NCBI GenBank assembly: GCA_937915955.1
Contig: CALGIB010000380.1
Location: 1-5,090, forward strand
Length of the DNA stretch: 5,090 nucleotides
Source of the DNA: an uncultured Pseudomonadota bacterium
GTDB taxonomy: Bacteria; Myxococcota_A; UBA796; CAJQPC01
Direction of reading: 5' to 3'
The translations under genes were made by a program, and so were the position numbers. Shown here piece by piece: positions 4,361 to 5,090 of the stretch; position 1 is the first letter of the stretch; each line of letters starts with the position of its first letter. Below the pieces are notes generated by a model. That model searched no databases and was not told the DNA's origin. It saw only the letters and a list, made by a program, of their open reading frames with translations.

Positions 4361-5090
4361 ATGCTCTTCATCGTCGCCCTGCTCCTGGCCTGCACGAACA
4401 AAGCCAAGGAGTACCCGGACTACAGCGACGACAAGCAGCCCCAGGACAGCGCGCTGGACAGCGACCCCGGGACGGACTCCGAGCCTGACGCGGACGGGGA
4501 CGGCTACGGCCCCTCGACGGACTGCGACGACACCGACGACACCGTGCACCCGGGCGCCGAGGAGCTCTGCAACGAGCGCGACGACGACTGCGACGAGGAG
4601 ATCGACGAGGGCCTGGACCAGACCTGGTACGTGGACGAGGACGGCGACGGCTACGGCGGCGAGGACACCCATACCTCCTGCGCGCAGCCCCCCGACACCG
4701 CCGAGCAGGACGGCGACTGCGACGACGACGACGACGACGTCAACCCCGGGGCCACCGAGGACTGCTCGGACCCGCGCGACCTGGACTGCGACGGAGACAG
4801 CCTCTACGTCGACGCGGACGGCGACGGCTCGGCCGAGTGCGAAGACTGCGACGACGACGACGGCAGCCGCCGACCCGGCGCCACCGAGACCTGCGACGGG
4901 GTCGACAACGACTGCGACGGCGACGTCGACGACGGCGCCAGCGACGCCGCGGGCTGGTTCCTGGACAGCGACGGGGACGGCTACGGGGACGGCGCCTCCA
5001 AGGTCAAGTCCTGCGAGCAGCCCACCGGCTACGTCGACAACGCCTCGGACTGCGACGACAGCGAGCCTCTGGCCAACCCGGGCGAGGCCG
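4361..5090 (+). CDS. Lipoprotein with MopE-type putative metal-binding repeats (3'-truncated)
   Basis: The frame is open from ATG 4361 to the right edge, giving 243 codons. The start is set by an in-frame TAG at 4334 and GAGG 7 nt upstream. MLFIVALLLACTNK is a short signal peptide with a lipobox, Leu-Leu-Ala-Cys, and lipidation predicted at Cys 11; it has no basic residue before the cleavage site. An Asp/Ser/Pro-rich linker follows (12-42), then tandem MopE-type repeats (Pfam 'putative metal-binding motif', MopE copper-binding family). Each has a DxDGDGxG loop, a DCDD segment, a (N/H)PGA(T/E)E turn and a CxxxxDxDCDG end. The units begin near residues 43, 92, 151 and 202, the fourth being cut by the window edge. 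Asp makes up 64 of the 243 residues, and there are 14 Cys. DxDGDG loops are Ca2+-binding-like; which metal is bound here is not shown. It is probably an envelope surface protein, as is common in Myxococcota. Confidence 0.88.
   Translation, partial: MLFIVALLLACTNKAKEYPDYSDDKQPQDSALDSDPGTDSEPDADGDGYGPSTDCDDTDDTVHPGAEELCNERDDDCDEEIDEGLDQTWYVDEDGDGYGGEDTHTSCAQPPDTAEQDGDCDDDDDDVNPGATEDCSDPRDLDCDGDSLYVDADGDGSAECEDCDDDDGSRRPGATETCDGVDNDCDGDVDDGASDAAGWFLDSDGDGYGDGASKVKSCEQPTGYVDNASDCDDSEPLANPGEA
4487..5090 (+). repeat. Tandem MopE-type protein repeats (four units, last incomplete)
   Basis: Units start near 4487 (DADGDGYG), 4634 (DEDGDGYG), 4811 (DADGDGSA) and 4964 (DSDGDGYG). They vary in length because the segment between the DxDGDG loop and the DCDD segment expands or contracts. 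The third unit is the shortest, with only a few residues there; the second and fourth carry a Cys-Ala/Glu-Gln-Pro insert. Confidence 0.75.
4721..4738 (+). repeat. (GAC)6 trinucleotide tract in the lipoprotein gene
   Basis: Six consecutive GAC codons encode Asp 121-126 in the second repeat unit. Codon bias for GAC over GAT alone would produce this from an Asp run, but it is also a potential in-frame slippage site. Confidence 0.6.

Noticed and set aside
4313..4672. 119-codon minus-strand frame rich in Val/Ala/Leu that looks like a membrane protein
   Set aside because: It is the antisense of Asp/Gly-rich codons (GAC read backwards gives GTC, Val), an artefact of the MopE-type repeats.
4487..5090. 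DNA tandem repeat or CRISPR-like array
   Set aside because: The periodicity is at the protein level, with variable unit length and divergent bases; there are no uniform repeats or spacers.

Overview
The window is very GC-rich, with codons ending almost always in G or C. It looks like a chromosomal segment of a large-genome, soil- or marine-type bacterium, most likely Myxococcota (formerly Deltaproteobacteria). Two gene families point that way: the right-handed beta-helix surface protein cut by the left edge, and the Asp/Cys-rich lipoprotein with MopE-type 'putative metal-binding motif' repeats cut by the right edge. Both are abundant in myxobacteria and relatives. The assignment rests on gene content and composition, not on a marker gene.

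Layout from left to right. (1) Positions 1-647, plus strand: the C-terminal 214 codons of a secreted beta-helix repeat protein. (2) Positions 702-1034, minus strand: a small predicted lipoprotein of no recognised family, facing the first gene tail to tail across 54 bp. (3) Positions 1034-1561, minus strand: MoaB, a MoaB/Mog-family molybdenum cofactor protein. Its stop codon overlaps the start of the lipoprotein (TGATG), so the two form a translationally coupled pair. (4) Positions 1616-3247, plus strand: a polytopic GT-C (ArnT/PMT-like, family 39-like) glycosyltransferase, divergent from moaB across 54 bp and probably transcribed without a leader. (5) Positions 3228-4148, minus strand: a protein with the NAD(P)-binding fold of ketopantoate reductases but without the family's catalytic residues. 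Its 3' end overlaps that of the glycosyltransferase by 20 bp. (6) Positions 4149-4360: a 212-bp divergent intergenic region with an imperfect hairpin and a promoter-like element. (7) Positions 4361-5090, plus strand: the N-terminal 243 codons of the MopE-motif lipoprotein.

No single pathway unites these genes. Three of the six encode exported or lipid-anchored surface proteins, one is an inner-membrane sugar transferase, and two are cytosolic enzymes. I see no CRISPR array, RNA gene, insertion sequence, prophage or toxin-antitoxin module. I found no evidence of a new multi-gene system. The points most worth a second look are the degenerate ketopantoate-reductase-like enzyme, the coupling of moaB to an orphan lipoprotein, the unusual charge-free lipoprotein signal peptides, a shared promoter-like 9-mer, and the inverted repeat formed by two convergent stop codons.
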